NCBI GenBank assembly: GCA_043736395.1
Contig: JAYTCQ010000209.1
Coordinates: 1 to 14,820 of the forward strand
Source: JAFDVL01 sp043736395
GTDB taxonomy: Bacteria; Acidobacteriota; Blastocatellia; RBC074
Length of the DNA stretch: 14,820 nt
Direction: 5' to 3'
This document shows, piece after piece, positions 13,795-14,820 of this stretch (positions within the stretch are counted from its first letter, which is position 1; each line of letters starts with the position of its first letter). The translations under genes and the position numbers were made by a program. The notes below the pieces were generated by a model. It made no database searches and was not told where the DNA came from. It was given only the letters and a program-made list of their open reading frames with translations.

Positions 13795-14706
13795 ATGAAG
13801 CCGATTGTCGCATTAATCCTCACCGTCGCTCTCATTTCTCAACCAGTCTGCCTTGCTCGCGATACCACAGCTCAGTCACGATCTGCAACTTCGATGTTGG
13901 TTAAATGGCGCGATAAGCAAAATCAGCAAAGAACGACAATCACGAATCGTAGATTTCTTTATAACTATATTTACGAAAACGATGGTGAGTATGCGCAGAT
14001 CTTATTAGAAGAGATTCAGGGTGAATTTTATTCGCCGGGTGAGCCGCTTGGATCAACTGTGAAAATTAAGGCGTTTCACGAAAATTCTACGAAACAAGAT
14101 TGGGAGTTCAGTACGAAAGGTGACCGTGGTGAAGTCTCCGATCAATTTTACAAAGTGACGAATTTCGGTTGTTGCGATAGCAGAGATACTTTTACTTGGT
14201 TTAGCCTGCGGAATGGTCAAAGACAATTCACCTCGAATTTTGATTTGATAAAAATTGGCGAGTCTTATTTTGCGTATCACGATTCTTACTCTTCGGTGGT
14301 GAGACCTGACGAGAGAGAACACACGAATGATTTGGTAGGTGTTCTGGAATTTGGCGGTAAGATCGAAGCCCCACAAAAAATTTTATTGCGAAGTAAAGGG
14401 GGCGGGCTAGAGAATCTTCCATTCGTTCTGAAAAAAGAAAAAGGAATCATGACGCTGGGTTCAGCGGAAGGTTTATTTCCAGCTACTTATGAATCGTTAA
14501 AAAGCGAATTTTCTGACAAGAAAGAATTCAATCAGGATTGGCTGAAGATGCCTGATTCTTCAATAAAAATGATTTGGACGGGTGGCGTCGAAATCGTCAT
14601 CCCCTTTGAAAAAGATCAGCTACGATTTGATTGCGCGACGTATTCCAGTAATTTTATCCTTGAGTTTTCTAAACCGGATCACCTGACATTTCAGCATCCC
14701 AAATAA
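13795..14706 (+). CDS. Exported protein of unknown function
   Basis: The 303-residue product is not one I recognise. It starts with a signal peptide (MKPIVALILTVALISQPVCLA, cleavage near residue 21). The rest is strand-rich and charged, with no further membrane segment. A notable stretch is TNFGCCDSRDTFTWFSLRNGQ (122-142), with adjacent Cys126-Cys127 and a strand-turn-strand look; a third mature-region Cys is at 280. The middle (SYFAYHDSYSSVVRPDE) and the end are low in Gly/Pro. A single periplasmic beta-rich domain is the best guess. The ATG at 13795 has only a weak TAGG upstream, with no better start nearby. It follows the toxin gene by 66 bp on the same strand; a weak promoter-like pair, TTGAAT (13754) and TATAAC (13775) with 15-bp spacing, lies in that gap. 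Confidence 0.78.
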   Translation: MKPIVALILTVALISQPVCLARDTTAQSRSATSMLVKWRDKQNQQRTTITNRRFLYNYIYENDGEYAQILLEEIQGEFYSPGEPLGSTVKIKAFHENSTKQDWEFSTKGDRGEVSDQFYKVTNFGCCDSRDTFTWFSLRNGQRQFTSNFDLIKIGESYFAYHDSYSSVVRPDEREHTNDLVGVLEFGGKIEAPQKILLRSKGGGLENLPFVLKKEKGIMTLGSAEGLFPATYESLKSEFSDKKEFNQDWLKMPDSSIKMIWTGGVEIVIPFEKDQLRFDCATYSSNFILEFSKPDHLTFQHPK

Positions 14707-14820
14707 TCTGAACAGATCAACGTATGGCCTCAGTGAAAAGGTTAAGGAAAAGAAGTAGCCAACAAATGAGAGGGCAGGTCAAAAGATGAGTTGAGGCTCA
14801 GTTGGTGTAAGGTGGTCAGG
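14707..14820. other. Window end without a supported gene
   Basis: The 114 bases after the last stop codon hold only very short reading frames and no clear ribosome site. A weak GCCTCA/TGAGGC match could pair over a long loop, but there is no T tract. I see no terminator or promoter that I can support. Confidence 0.5.

Overview
The window looks like chromosome of a Gram-negative, moderate-GC environmental bacterium. A member of the Acidobacteriota (class Blastocatellia) is my best guess. That guess rests on two LPS-type heptosyltransferases, many secreted proteins, a TPR-CHAT protein, and genes separated by palindromic and heptad repeats. It is inference only; there is no rRNA or other marker gene here. 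No tRNA, rRNA, CRISPR array, insertion sequence or phage gene was seen.

Layout, left to right. (1) Positions 3-4510, + strand: the tail of a protein ending in a carboxypeptidase-regulatory-like beta-sandwich, then a 963-aa TPR-CHAT protein with an intact His/Cys dyad, then a secreted subtilisin-family (S8) protease 21 bp downstream. A strong intrinsic terminator closes this block. It is the most interesting module: a predicted intracellular caspase-like protease next to a predicted exported serine protease. (2) 4637-5275, +: a secreted or lipid-anchored YceI-family protein. (3) 9437-5363, - strand, a cell-envelope block: a WaaF-like heptosyltransferase, a translationally coupled sialidase-fold (BNR) secreted protein with a CxCC motif, a second GT9 heptosyltransferase, and an isoprenylcysteine-methyltransferase-like membrane protein. 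It meets the YceI gene head-on at a long palindrome. (4) 10802-9727, -: a secreted CBM9-like protein and a TMEM220-like membrane protein, two bases apart, ending at a T8 terminator. (5) 10931-13042, +: a hotdog thioesterase and an exported YtcJ-type amidohydrolase, six bases apart. (6) 13091-13728, +: a DUF433/PIN-like (DUF5615-type) toxin-antitoxin pair with its own extended -10 promoter. (7) 13795-14706, +: an unrecognised exported protein. The last 114 bases hold no gene I can support.

The intergenic DNA is unusually structured. There is a 25-bp-armed palindrome stretching from stop codon to stop codon (5275-5362). A 155-bp composite element with 27-nt terminal inverted repeats (5913-6067) supplies the last 18 codons of a heptosyltransferase gene. 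CACGAAG-type repeats lie just upstream of both heptosyltransferase genes. Heptanucleotide tracts occur at 10882-10909 and, in frame, inside the waaF-like gene. These look like dispersed repeat families of this genome; a whole-genome search would be needed to prove it.
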